From Candidatus Aerophobota bacterium (GTDB lineage: Bacteria; Aerophobota; Aerophobia; Aerophobales; AE-B3A), in NCBI GenBank assembly GCA_004376485.1, contig SOJT01000116.1:1-7512 (forward strand): 7,512 nt of DNA, read 5' to 3'. Below the pieces are notes generated by a model. It made no database searches, was not told where the DNA came from, and worked only from the letters and a program-made list of their open reading frames with translations. Below, in pieces: positions 1 to 6,234 of this stretch; the stretch's first letter is position 1, and every line of letters starts with the position of its first letter. A program made the position numbers and the translations under genes.

Positions 1-1223
1 CTTCCTATAGCTACCAGTTCTTTGAGCATCTTATAAGTATTGCCGCTGATCATTACATCCTTAACTCTTCCCTTTATCTTTCCATCCTCTATCTTGTAGC
101 CGAGATCCAGATTGACGGAGAACTCTCCCATGAGGGTATTGCCCTGTCCGCTTCCTATGACCTGGTCTACCAGAATTCCCTCTTTTATGTCTTGAATCAT
201 TTCCTCAAAAGGAACCTTTCCCTCCTTAAGGATAAGATTGGTAGTGGATGGAGAGGGAAGACTATCATAGCTTCTCGCCGCATTGGCGGTAGAGCGTGTT
301 CTCATTAAACCTGCTGTTTGTAAGTCGTAAATAAAGCTTTTGAGTCTCCCTTTCTCTATTATCCGAGTGGGACGGGATGGAATACCTTCTCCATCCAGGG
401 GTGAGGAGGCAGGGCCAAAAGGAAAAGTAGCATCGTCAACAATATTCAGAGAGGAAGAAGCTATAGAGGTTCTCATTTTCCTCAAGAGTGGAGAGACTTT
501 TTTCTGTACCACTTTCCCATTAATTCCCATTTTCAGGGATCCAAGAAGAAGAGGAACGGCTTTGGAGGTGAAAATAGCTGGATACTTACCAGAAGAAATT
601 CCCACCCGTCTCTTAGCCAGGCTCACTAGCTCTATCAGTCTCTCTGCCAGGGTGCGGCTGGAGTCTCGGTATCTGCTGCTGGATTCTTCCTCCCCCACTC
701 CCAGGAATTCTTCTTCCCTGGCCAGGAATCCGTAAAGGAAAAATTGGTAATCTGTCTTTTTGTAAGATTGACTCAGCCCCCGGCTGTTGATGATAGATAC
801 CTCCCTTTCCATCTTTTCTATTTCTGCTTCACATTCCAGATAAGGGAATTTTTTTCTTACAAGGTGGATGGCCTTCTCACCTTCCTCTATCATCTCTTGA
901 AGTTCTAGAGCGGCAGTTCGCCTGTCGTAACAATTAACCAGGGGAACCTTACCAGGGGAAGGCATGCGAAAGTGAGCCTCCTGTCCAAATTGGGAAGAAT
1001 CCAGAGCTCTTTGTATGAGGAGGTGAGGATCATCTCCATCTGTAGTGCTGGAGAAGCCGATCTTGCCTTTCCTGATCACTCTTAAGCCTATTCCTTCTTC
1101 AGAGGCAGAGTCAACTGACTTTAGTCTATTAGCTTGGAATTTTACCGTCTTAACCTGCGATCTCACCTGGTAGACCTCCGCCTCTTGAGCTTCAGAGATT
1201 GCCTGATCCAGGATTCTCTCCAT
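1..1223 (-). CDS. pmbA: PmbA/TldE-type subunit of the TldD/TldE metallopeptidase (3' end cut by window edge)
   Basis: This is the partner subunit of TldD. In the family the two form a cytoplasmic heterodimer that degrades unfolded peptides and, in Escherichia coli, matures microcin B17. My translation from the ATG at 1223 gives 407 residues before the left edge. Family members are roughly 430-450 long, so only a short C-terminal tail is missing. Family landmarks are visible: GIGLRVIRKGKIGFSS at about 44-59, the segment around 252-318 with DD, LDGEG and STANAARSY, the tNL..eGk stretch near 329-336, and the C-terminal G.fSVNLDLGY..EDGKIKG block at 366-385 followed by ISGNTYKML. There is no HExxxH motif, as expected for the TldE/PmbA half, which leaves catalysis to TldD. 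The start is one base after the tldD stop, and GGGAG just upstream lies inside the end of tldD, so translation is probably coupled. The sequence shows no frameshift. Confidence 0.93.
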   Translation of the reverse strand, partial: MERILDQAISEAQEAEVYQVRSQVKTVKFQANRLKSVDSASEEGIGLRVIRKGKIGFSSTTDGDDPHLLIQRALDSSQFGQEAHFRMPSPGKVPLVNCYDRRTAALELQEMIEEGEKAIHLVRKKFPYLECEAEIEKMEREVSIINSRGLSQSYKKTDYQFFLYGFLAREEEFLGVGEEESSSRYRDSSRTLAERLIELVSLAKRRVGISSGKYPAIFTSKAVPLLLGSLKMGINGKVVQKKVSPLLRKMRTSIASSSLNIVDDATFPFGPASSPLDGEGIPSRPTRIIEKGRLKSFIYDLQTAGLMRTRSTANAARSYDSLPSPSTTNLILKEGKVPFEEMIQDIKEGILVDQVIGSGQGNTLMGEFSVNLDLGYKIEDGKIKGRVKDVMISGNTYKMLKELVAIG

Positions 1224-1224
1224 C

Positions 1225-2586
1225 CTATCTCCCTCCCACTACCACATCCTTAATCCTCAGGTGCGGTCCTCCCGTGGCTACGGATAGGGGGTACTGAGAT
1301 CCTTTTCCACAGCCCCCGGACCCTGTAAAAAGAACAAGATCTCTTCCTACAGCATCAATGTTGGATAAGGTGGTAAATATATTTCCGGTGAGATTCATAT
1401 CTCTAAACTTTTTCCCCAGCTTCCCCTTTTTTATAATATACCCCTCCTCTGGCGAGAAGGTAAACATTTCTAGATTGGTCTGTCCGCCTCGGAATCCTTT
1501 CACATAGAGCCCCTCTTCTACCTCATCGATCATCTCTTCCAGGGTTTTGCCTCGTGGGGCGATATAGGTATTACTCATCCTCACTATGGGCGGATACTCA
1601 TAGCTTACCGCTCGGGCATTTCCGGTGGGTGCTTCCCCCATCTTAGCCGCCGTCTCCCGGGAATGCAGCCGTCTCACCAGTTTTCCCTGTCTGATGAGAT
1701 AGGTTTTTCCCGCAGGAACTCCTTCATCATCGTACAGGTAGTATCCTCCCTCTCCTTTGATGGGAGCCTCATCAATAATGTCTAGCTCCTCCGATCCAAA
1801 GACTCTTCCCAGACGCATGATCCTTGCCAGTCTCTTATTTTCGTATAAAAAGTCAGCTTCAGAAAGATGGCCGAAGGCCTCATGGGCAAAGATTCCAGCT
1901 AATTTGGGATCCACTATGATGGTATACCTACCTCCTGGGAATGGCTCAGCATCCAGAAGAGATAGGGCTCTCCGGCTTACCTCTTCAGCTTCTTTCTCTT
2001 TCCCTTCTATAATTTCATATCCTCCTGTTCCTCCAATTCCCTCGTGGGCAGTCTGGATATTGTTACCTTTGCGAGCAATGGCTGTCATCCCTAATGTCAT
2101 ATCCATCTTTTCTTGTTGGATATATGTTCCCTCAGAGTTAACAAAGTATTTTATGGTGTGAATATCAGCGTACTTTAGATCCGAGGTCTGGATGTCCTCA
2201 GGAGAAAGAAGAATCTGATTATAGCGACTCAAGAGAAAATACTTCTCTTCCAGGCTAATTCGGCGAGGATCTTTTCCAAGATCCAGGGATATAATCTCGT
2301 CATGAGGAGCTACCGGAGCCAATTTGATTTTTCCTCGCCTCAAGAGACGAGCCTGCTTTACCGCTAAATCTAGATTTTTCTCCAGGCTTTCCAGGTCATT
2401 GAAGGAGACAAAACTCCATCCCCCTTTGAGTTTTGCTCTGATCCCTCCTCCTTTCTCTTCCCACTCACCTATTCGCTCCAGCTCCTTACCTACATAGTGA
2501 ATCTCAGTGGCCCGGATCTCTTCGTACCGGATTTCCACATAATCAGCTCTAACTTTATTTAAACAGGACATAAGGTGAGCTTTCAT
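1225..2586 (-). CDS. tldD: TldD metallopeptidase, catalytic subunit
   Basis: This is the zinc-dependent peptidase of the TldD/PmbA (U62) family, 453 residues and near full family length. The active-site motif HEAFGHLSEAD starts at residue 235 and gives HExxxH (H235, E236, H240). C426 in the GSGGCGKGSQYP stretch is the usual fourth conserved position near the C terminus, followed by PHLRIKDVVVGG. The middle region TGNARAVSYEYPPIVRMSNTY (321-341) is typical of the family. In E. coli, TldD pairs with TldE to digest unfolded polypeptides inside a closed chamber. The start ATG directly abuts the yebC TGA with no spacer, and GAGAGAG lies about ten bases upstream. An internal ATG at codon 6 has no better ribosome site, so I keep the first. 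The stop sits one base before the pmbA start. Both halves next to each other argue for a functional heterodimer. Confidence 0.97.
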   Translation of the reverse strand: MKAHLMSCLNKVRADYVEIRYEEIRATEIHYVGKELERIGEWEEKGGGIRAKLKGGWSFVSFNDLESLEKNLDLAVKQARLLRRGKIKLAPVAPHDEIISLDLGKDPRRISLEEKYFLLSRYNQILLSPEDIQTSDLKYADIHTIKYFVNSEGTYIQQEKMDMTLGMTAIARKGNNIQTAHEGIGGTGGYEIIEGKEKEAEEVSRRALSLLDAEPFPGGRYTIIVDPKLAGIFAHEAFGHLSEADFLYENKRLARIMRLGRVFGSEELDIIDEAPIKGEGGYYLYDDEGVPAGKTYLIRQGKLVRRLHSRETAAKMGEAPTGNARAVSYEYPPIVRMSNTYIAPRGKTLEEMIDEVEEGLYVKGFRGGQTNLEMFTFSPEEGYIIKKGKLGKKFRDMNLTGNIFTTLSNIDAVGRDLVLFTGSGGCGKGSQYPLSVATGGPHLRIKDVVVGGR

Positions 2587-3330
2587 TCAGGAAACTCTCT
2601 CGATAATTTCATCGGCGATGTCAAAGTTAGCATATACTCTCTGTACTTCCTCAGATTCCTCCAGAGCATCCATCAAGTGCAGCATCTTTAGAGCGTCTTT
2701 TTCTTCAAGGGGAACCGTAGTTTGAGGCACCATGGTGAGTTCAAGGAGTTCAGGAGTATATCTTTCCTTTTGCATGATCTCTTTGATTTGAGGTAGCTTC
2801 TGGGGAGGGAAAACGACTTCCAGAGTATCGCTTTCTTCTTTTATATCCTCTGCTCCTGCCTTGACAGCGAGTTCGATGATCCTATCTTCATCCACTTTTT
2901 CCTTATCCAAGACCAGGGAACCTTTGCGCTCAAAAAGCCAGCTCACACATCCTGCTTCTCCTAGATGACCTCCATGATGAGTAAGAATGTGTCTTATCTC
3001 GGAGATTGCTCTTTTCTTGTTATCGGTAACACCTTCGATAAAGAGAGCTACTCCCGCCGGACCATACCCTTCGCAGGTAAAACTCTCATAGCTTACTCCT
3101 GGAAGTTCTCCTGTACCCCGCTGAATGGCTTTTTGGATATTTTCCTTGGGCATACCCACTTCCTGAGCCATTTCAATAGCCAGCCTAAGGTTTGGATTCA
3201 GCTCTGGATCTCCTCCTTCCCTGGCTTCGATGGTGAGCCTACGGGATATTTTGCTAAATACCTTTCCTTTCTCAGCATCCTTCTTGGCCTTTTTATGTTT
3301 TATGCTACTCCACTTCGAATGGCCAGACAT
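2587..3330 (-). CDS. yebC: YebC/TACO1-family translation factor (formerly 'transcriptional regulatory protein')
   Basis: At 247 residues this is a full-length YebC protein. It opens with the invariant family start MSGHSKWSSIKHKKAKKDAEK, and continues with the N-terminal domain NPNLRLAIEMAQEVGMPKENIQKAIQRGTG (45-74), the EGYGPAGVAL motif (87-96), NKKRAISEIRHILTHHGG (104-121), and the C-terminal DALEESEEVQRVYANFDI (221-238). Older annotation calls the family a transcription regulator (PmpR). Work on mitochondrial TACO1 and bacterial homologues supports a role in helping ribosomes through stall-prone, proline-rich sequence. In many bacteria yebC sits beside ruvC; here it leads tldD and pmbA instead. 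The start is fixed by the family N terminus and by a Shine-Dalgarno sequence matching the 16S 3' end at 10 of 11 positions. A promoter of its own lies about 120 bases upstream. The cell location should be cytoplasmic: no signal or membrane segment is seen. Confidence 0.97.
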   Translation of the reverse strand: MSGHSKWSSIKHKKAKKDAEKGKVFSKISRRLTIEAREGGDPELNPNLRLAIEMAQEVGMPKENIQKAIQRGTGELPGVSYESFTCEGYGPAGVALFIEGVTDNKKRAISEIRHILTHHGGHLGEAGCVSWLFERKGSLVLDKEKVDEDRIIELAVKAGAEDIKEESDTLEVVFPPQKLPQIKEIMQKERYTPELLELTMVPQTTVPLEEKDALKMLHLMDALEESEEVQRVYANFDIADEIIERVS

Positions 3331-3335
3331 TTTAC

Positions 3336-3346
3336 ATCACCCCCTT
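3336..3346 (-). promoter_or_regulatory. Strong Shine-Dalgarno sequence for yebC
   Basis: On the minus strand AAGGGGGTGAT lies five bases before the yebC ATG and matches the full anti-Shine-Dalgarno complement AAGGAGGTGAT at all but one position. It suggests high translation initiation. The last bases of the site also form an ATG followed directly by TAA (3337-3332), a one-codon start-stop in another frame. Confidence 0.85.
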
Positions 3347-3411
3347 CTCCTGAAACCTTGTCCTCTTATAAAGAGCTTACATTTTAAGTAACGAATTTTT
3401 CCCTCTTTTTC

Positions 3412-3444
3412 AATCATCGTAATTTTGTTGAAATTCCGATGATT
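3412..3444. repeat. Dyad (8-bp perfect arms) over the predicted yebC transcription start
   Basis: The arms AATCATCG (3412-3419) and CGATGATT (3437-3444) are perfect inverted repeats 17 bases apart. Inside them, after one mismatch on each side, five more A/T pairs form (3421-3425 with 3431-3435) around a five-base loop. The left arm, read on the minus strand, starts two bases after the -10 box, so the predicted start site (about 3440-3439) lies within it. The position suits a repressor operator better than an RNA hairpin, because the transcript would lack part of the first arm. No T-run follows on the minus strand, so it is not a standard terminator for the dehydrogenase. Confidence 0.6.
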
Positions 3445-3445
3445 C

Positions 3446-3473
3446 AATATACCAGAGAGGGCGGGTGCGTCAA
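3446..3473 (-). promoter_or_regulatory. Sigma70-type promoter for yebC-tldD-pmbA
   Basis: On the minus strand TTGACG (3473-3468) is followed after 16 bases by TATATT (3451-3446). Each box matches consensus at five of six positions, and TGG directly before the -10 gives an extended -10. The -35 overlaps the TGA of the upstream dehydrogenase gene (3472-3470). The predicted start near 3440 leaves a leader of roughly 110 bases before yebC. Besides the dyad, that leader holds a short palindrome, CTCTT-ATA-AAGAG at 3363-3375. Confidence 0.75.
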
Positions 3474-4441
3474 CGGTGAAATTGGGGAAAATTTACCGCC
3501 GAGATAGGATGTTCTCCTTTCAGCACTCTTAAAACATTCTTGGCTGTCATTATTCCCATCTCTTGAAGAGCCTCATAGGTGTAAGCAGCAATATGAGGAG
3601 TGGTAATGAGATTGTCCAATTTTAGAAGGCGACTGTCCGCAGGTAGCGGTTCCTCTTCATAAACATCAACGGCTGCTCCGGCTATCTTTTTCTCCCTCAG
3701 GGCTGAGTAAAGAGCATCTTCATCCAGAATTTCTCCTCTGGCCGTATTGATAAGATAAGCAGATGGCTTCATCAAGGAAATTTCTTTTTCTCCCAGCATA
3801 TTCCTGGTTTTTTCTGTTAGGGGAATATGAAGAGTAACAAAGTCGGAGCTGGCAAGAAGAGTTTCCAGGGATACATACTCCACCTTTAGCTGAGAAGCTA
3901 ACTTTTTATCCGGGGTAATATCATAAGCTAATACTCTCATATTGAAACCCCTGGCTCTATTTATTACCGCCCTTCCTATCCTTCCTGTTCCCACAACCCC
4001 TAAGATCTTTCCCCCGGTCTCATGGCCTATTATTCTTCTCCATTCACCGCACTTGAGGCTGTGCTCAGCTTTGCAAATGCTGCGGGATAGAGAAAGAATT
4101 AAACCAAAGGTAAAATCAGCCACAGCATTGGCATTGGTTCCAGGAGTAGTAGTAACTAAAATTCCTTTTTTCGATGCTGCTTCCACATCTATATTGTCTA
4201 CTCCCACTCCATGCTTGGAGATAACTTTTAGCCTATCAGCTATCTCTATGACCCGGGCGGTTAGCTCATCCACCCCCACTATTACTGCATCTATGTCCCC
4301 TATTAGCTCCAGTAGCTCCTTCTCTTTAAGAGCCCGGGGGTATGGACTTTTGATGATTTCGCAGCCTCCTTCTTCTAGCATCTCAATGGAGTTCTTGTAT
4401 ACTTTTCCGAAGGATCTGGAAGTGATCAAAACCCTGTTCAT
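3470..4441 (-). CDS. D-isomer-specific 2-hydroxyacid dehydrogenase, phosphoglycerate-dehydrogenase-like
   Basis: This is a predicted NAD-dependent oxidoreductase interconverting a 2-oxoacid and a D-2-hydroxyacid. From the chosen ATG it is 323 residues, the normal size for the two-domain family, with no ACT domain, so it is not a full-length regulated SerA. The substrate-domain motif KHGVGVDNID is at 77-86. The Rossmann motif GTGRIG is at 151-156, with D174 after the next strand, favouring NAD over NADP. The catalytic triad fits R235 (NTARGE), E264 (VYEEEP) and H283 (TPHIA). The open frame extends to a GTG at 4495, right after the kinase stop. I prefer the ATG at 4441 because AGGAGG lies five bases upstream and homologues begin with a short beta strand like MNRVLITS. 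It sits 54 bases downstream of a gluconokinase-like gene, so a sugar acid or its 2-keto form is a likelier substrate than 3-phosphoglycerate. That substrate is inference. Confidence 0.93.
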   Translation of the reverse strand: MNRVLITSRSFGKVYKNSIEMLEEGGCEIIKSPYPRALKEKELLELIGDIDAVIVGVDELTARVIEIADRLKVISKHGVGVDNIDVEAASKKGILVTTTPGTNANAVADFTFGLILSLSRSICKAEHSLKCGEWRRIIGHETGGKILGVVGTGRIGRAVINRARGFNMRVLAYDITPDKKLASQLKVEYVSLETLLASSDFVTLHIPLTEKTRNMLGEKEISLMKPSAYLINTARGEILDEDALYSALREKKIAGAAVDVYEEEPLPADSRLLKLDNLITTPHIAAYTYEALQEMGIMTAKNVLRVLKGEHPISAVNFPQFHR

Positions 4442-4446
4442 TGCTG

Positions 4447-4452
4447 CCTCCT
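4447..4452 (-). promoter_or_regulatory. Ribosome binding site that decides the dehydrogenase start
   Basis: AGGAGG on the minus strand lies five bases before the ATG at 4441-4439. The upstream in-frame GTG at 4495 sits at the kinase stop codon without a comparable site, so the 18-residue N-terminal extension is probably not translated. Confidence 0.8.
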
Positions 4453-4495
4453 CGCGGGATGATTGGCCAATCGCTCGATCCCTGAAGCTTCCCAC

Positions 4496-6076
4496 TCATT
4501 CTATCTGGCTAGTGGTGCGGAATTTTGCCATTTCAGCAAATCCTGTCTCTAAGTCCTTATATATTCTTTTGTAAATTCTAAAAAGCTGGGCATATTTCTT
4601 TTGATGAGCCAGGTTTGGTTTATACAGTTCCCTTATCTTAACCAATTTTTTCCCCTCCTTGATATTTTCTAGCTGCCCGAGTGCCCTCTTAGCTAGAATG
4701 AAGGCTCCAAAGGCCGTAGCTTCCGAAACCTGAGGGATGAGAATCTCCCGACCGCAAATATCGGCCAGGATCTTTATCCAGAGGGAAGAGCGGGTGAATC
4801 CGCCGGTGGCTCTCAGCTCATCTGTCTTTCCCGCTACCTCCTCCACCAGCTGAATGAGGCTATAGATACAGAAGCTAATTCCTTCCAAAACCCCCCTGGC
4901 CAGATGTTTTTTGGTATGGTGTAAGGAAAGACCAAAGAAAACCCCCCTGGCCTGGGGATTCCAGTAGGGGGATCTTTCTTCAGAAAGATAGGGAAGGAAG
5001 ATAAGTCCCTCCGAACCTATGCCTATCTGGGCAGCGTACTCATTGAGAATTTCATAACCGGTCCTACCCAGAGAACTCACCTCATCCTCATCTCTGCAGA
5101 ACTGATCTCTGAACCAACGATAGACATTGCCTCCGCTGTTAACCGCTGCTCCGCATACCCAGTGTCGGTCAGCCAGATAATAGCACCAGGTTCTTGCCCT
5201 CTCATTCTTATCTAGCTTCGGCTCCTCTATCACCACTCGGGTAGCCCCACTGGTACCGATCATAACTGCCATAGAATTTCTTTCCACCGCTCCACTTCCC
5301 AGATTTGCCAGCACTCCGTCCCCACATCCTACAATCAAAGATGTAGAGGAGGAGATACCCATCTGCCTGGCATATTGGGGAGCGATGGGCCCGAGCTTTG
5401 TGGTGGGGTCAACGGGTTGGGAGAGCTTGCCTCGGGGCAGCTCCAGAAAGGTAAGGGTATCCTCATCCCAATTGAGTCTGTGAATATTAAGCAGCCCTGA
5501 ACCAGAAGCTACCGATTGATCTACCAAAAGCTGACCGGTGAGTTTAAAAGTTAAATATGCCTTTATGGAGACAAATTTATCGGTTTTCTTATAAACCTGG
5601 GGGAGCTTATTTTTCATCCAGAGAATTTTAGAAAAGGGATAGGCGGGAGTAATTGGACATCCAGTATTCTCATAAAGTCTTCGGCTAATGGGCTCTCCTC
5701 GAATTTTTTCCGCATATTGAGTGCTTCGAGTATCTAACCAGATGATGGCTCTGGTGAGGGGCCTGCCTTTTCCATCCAGGGCAATGAGACTGTGAAAAAC
5801 TGAGCTGAGGCTCAGAGCAGCGACGGATGAAGGAGAGATCTTCGCTTCTTCGATAGAAGCCTTGATAACGGCCAGCATCTGAGAAAAAATAACTTCCGGG
5901 TCCTGCTCTGCACCCCCTCCGGGAAGATAGATTATGGGATATTCTGCGCCCTGGCTGGCCAGGATATTTCCCTCTGAATCAAAAACAGTGGACCTACAAC
6001 CTGTAGTTCCTATATCCACTCCAATTATACAGGGATCTTGTTTATGCCGACCCCTTCTTATCCCCTCCCCTCTCAA
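4496..6076 (-). CDS. FGGY-family carbohydrate kinase, gluconokinase-like
   Basis: This predicted cytoplasmic enzyme phosphorylates a sugar or sugar acid with ATP. From the TTG at 6076 it is 526 residues, within the usual FGGY range of about 490-530. The first phosphate loop GVDIGTTG is at 19-26. A WLDTR substrate-site motif is at 113-117. GCGDGVLANLGSG carries the likely catalytic base D253. GTSGA is at 274-278. YLSEERSPYWNPQARGVFFGL starts at 363, and the C-terminal signature GGFTRSSLWIKILADICGREI starts at 425. The AEQDPE stretch near 56-61 and the SPYWNPQARG block resemble gluconokinases and xylulokinases; gluconokinase is my best guess but specificity is not provable here. Start choice: an ATG at 6103 is also in frame, adding nine residues, but it has no Shine-Dalgarno and overlaps a predicted -10, whereas GGAGAGG lies five bases before the TTG. 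A 2-hydroxyacid dehydrogenase gene follows after 54 bases and is probably cotranscribed. Confidence 0.92.
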   Translation of the reverse strand: MRGEGIRRGRHKQDPCIIGVDIGTTGCRSTVFDSEGNILASQGAEYPIIYLPGGGAEQDPEVIFSQMLAVIKASIEEAKISPSSVAALSLSSVFHSLIALDGKGRPLTRAIIWLDTRSTQYAEKIRGEPISRRLYENTGCPITPAYPFSKILWMKNKLPQVYKKTDKFVSIKAYLTFKLTGQLLVDQSVASGSGLLNIHRLNWDEDTLTFLELPRGKLSQPVDPTTKLGPIAPQYARQMGISSSTSLIVGCGDGVLANLGSGAVERNSMAVMIGTSGATRVVIEEPKLDKNERARTWCYYLADRHWVCGAAVNSGGNVYRWFRDQFCRDEDEVSSLGRTGYEILNEYAAQIGIGSEGLIFLPYLSEERSPYWNPQARGVFFGLSLHHTKKHLARGVLEGISFCIYSLIQLVEEVAGKTDELRATGGFTRSSLWIKILADICGREILIPQVSEATAFGAFILAKRALGQLENIKEGKKLVKIRELYKPNLAHQKKYAQLFRIYKRIYKDLETGFAEMAKFRTTSQIE

Positions 6077-6081
6077 TGCTA

Positions 6082-6088
6082 CCTCTCC
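6082..6088 (-). promoter_or_regulatory. Ribosome binding site for the kinase TTG start
   Basis: GGAGAGG on the minus strand is followed after five bases by the in-frame TTG at 6076-6074. The competing ATG at 6103 has nothing purine-rich at the right distance and would make a nearly leaderless message from the predicted promoter. Confidence 0.55.
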
Positions 6089-6101
6089 AGAGTCTCTTCT
6101 C

Positions 6102-6138
6102 ATCTTAGCAGGCTATTTCATTTTTCTATGCTTGTCAA
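6102..6138 (-). promoter_or_regulatory. Predicted promoter for the kinase-dehydrogenase pair
   Basis: A perfect -35 TTGACA lies at 6138-6133 on the minus strand. With a 17-base spacer the -10 would be TAGCCT (6115-6110), matching only the first two and last positions. A better-looking extended -10, TGC then TAAGAT (6107-6102), is 25 bases from the -35, too far for normal pairing, but it could act alone. Either would start transcription at about 6104-6095, just upstream of the Shine-Dalgarno for the TTG start. Confidence 0.45.
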
Positions 6139-6173
6139 ATGCGCCAATTACAAACCTCACAAGCTCTTGACAA
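6132..6173. repeat. 7-bp inverted repeat holding the two divergent -35 boxes
   Basis: TTGTCAA (6132-6138) and TTGACAA (6167-6173) are exact inverted copies with 28 bases between. Each contains a TTGACA -35 box facing outward, one per strand. The symmetry may simply reflect two consensus -35 boxes back to back. The 28 bases between are room for a shared regulator, but I see no further palindrome in them. Confidence 0.5.
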
Positions 6174-6194
6174 TAACTTCTGGCAGGATATAAT
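6167..6194 (+). promoter_or_regulatory. Near-consensus sigma70 promoter for the 179-residue gene
   Basis: TTGACA (6167-6172) and TATAAT (6189-6194) are both perfect consensus hexamers, separated by 16 bases. The start of transcription should be about 6201. The promoter lies inside the open frame that begins at 6139, so that longer reading frame is not fully transcribed from here, and the true start must be downstream. Confidence 0.85.
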
Positions 6195-6224
6195 GCAGGC
6201 GGAGAATAGATTAACCACTATCTT

Positions 6225-6230
6225 GAGGGA
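6225..6230 (+). promoter_or_regulatory. Ribosome binding site that decides the 6235 start
   Basis: GAGGGA sits four bases before the ATG at 6235 and about 25 bases after the predicted transcription start. This is a normal short leader and supports this ATG over the in-frame ATGs at 6139 (upstream of the promoter) and 6193 (overlapping the -10). Confidence 0.7.
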
Positions 6231-6234
6231 CAAA

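Noticed and set aside
340..735. Plus-strand open frame of 131 codons
   Set aside because: It lies antisense within pmbA, whose minus-strand translation matches the family throughout; the plus-strand product is Ser/Arg/Pro-rich shadow sequence.
1757..2161. Plus-strand open frame of 134 codons
   Set aside because: Antisense to the tldD active-site region; low-complexity shadow product.
2965..3387. Plus-strand open frame of 140 codons
   Set aside because: Antisense to the conserved N-terminal half of yebC, with no ribosome site and no family motif.
3412..3444. Terminator for the kinase-dehydrogenase unit
   Set aside because: The hairpin is A/T-rich and is followed on the minus strand by purines (GAAAAAGAGGG), not a T-run; its overlap with the yebC start site fits an operator better.
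4442..4495. N-terminal extension of the dehydrogenase from a GTG
   Set aside because: The 18 extra residues precede a well-placed AGGAGG and a family-like N terminus; the segment is better read as the gap between the two genes.
3942..4574. Plus-strand open frame of 210 codons
   Set aside because: Antisense to the Rossmann domain of the dehydrogenase and the end of the kinase; the long Ser/Pro-rich product is typical of a shadow.
5934..6170. Plus-strand open frame of 78 codons
   Set aside because: Antisense to the kinase N terminus; no ribosome site, and it crosses the divergent promoter region.
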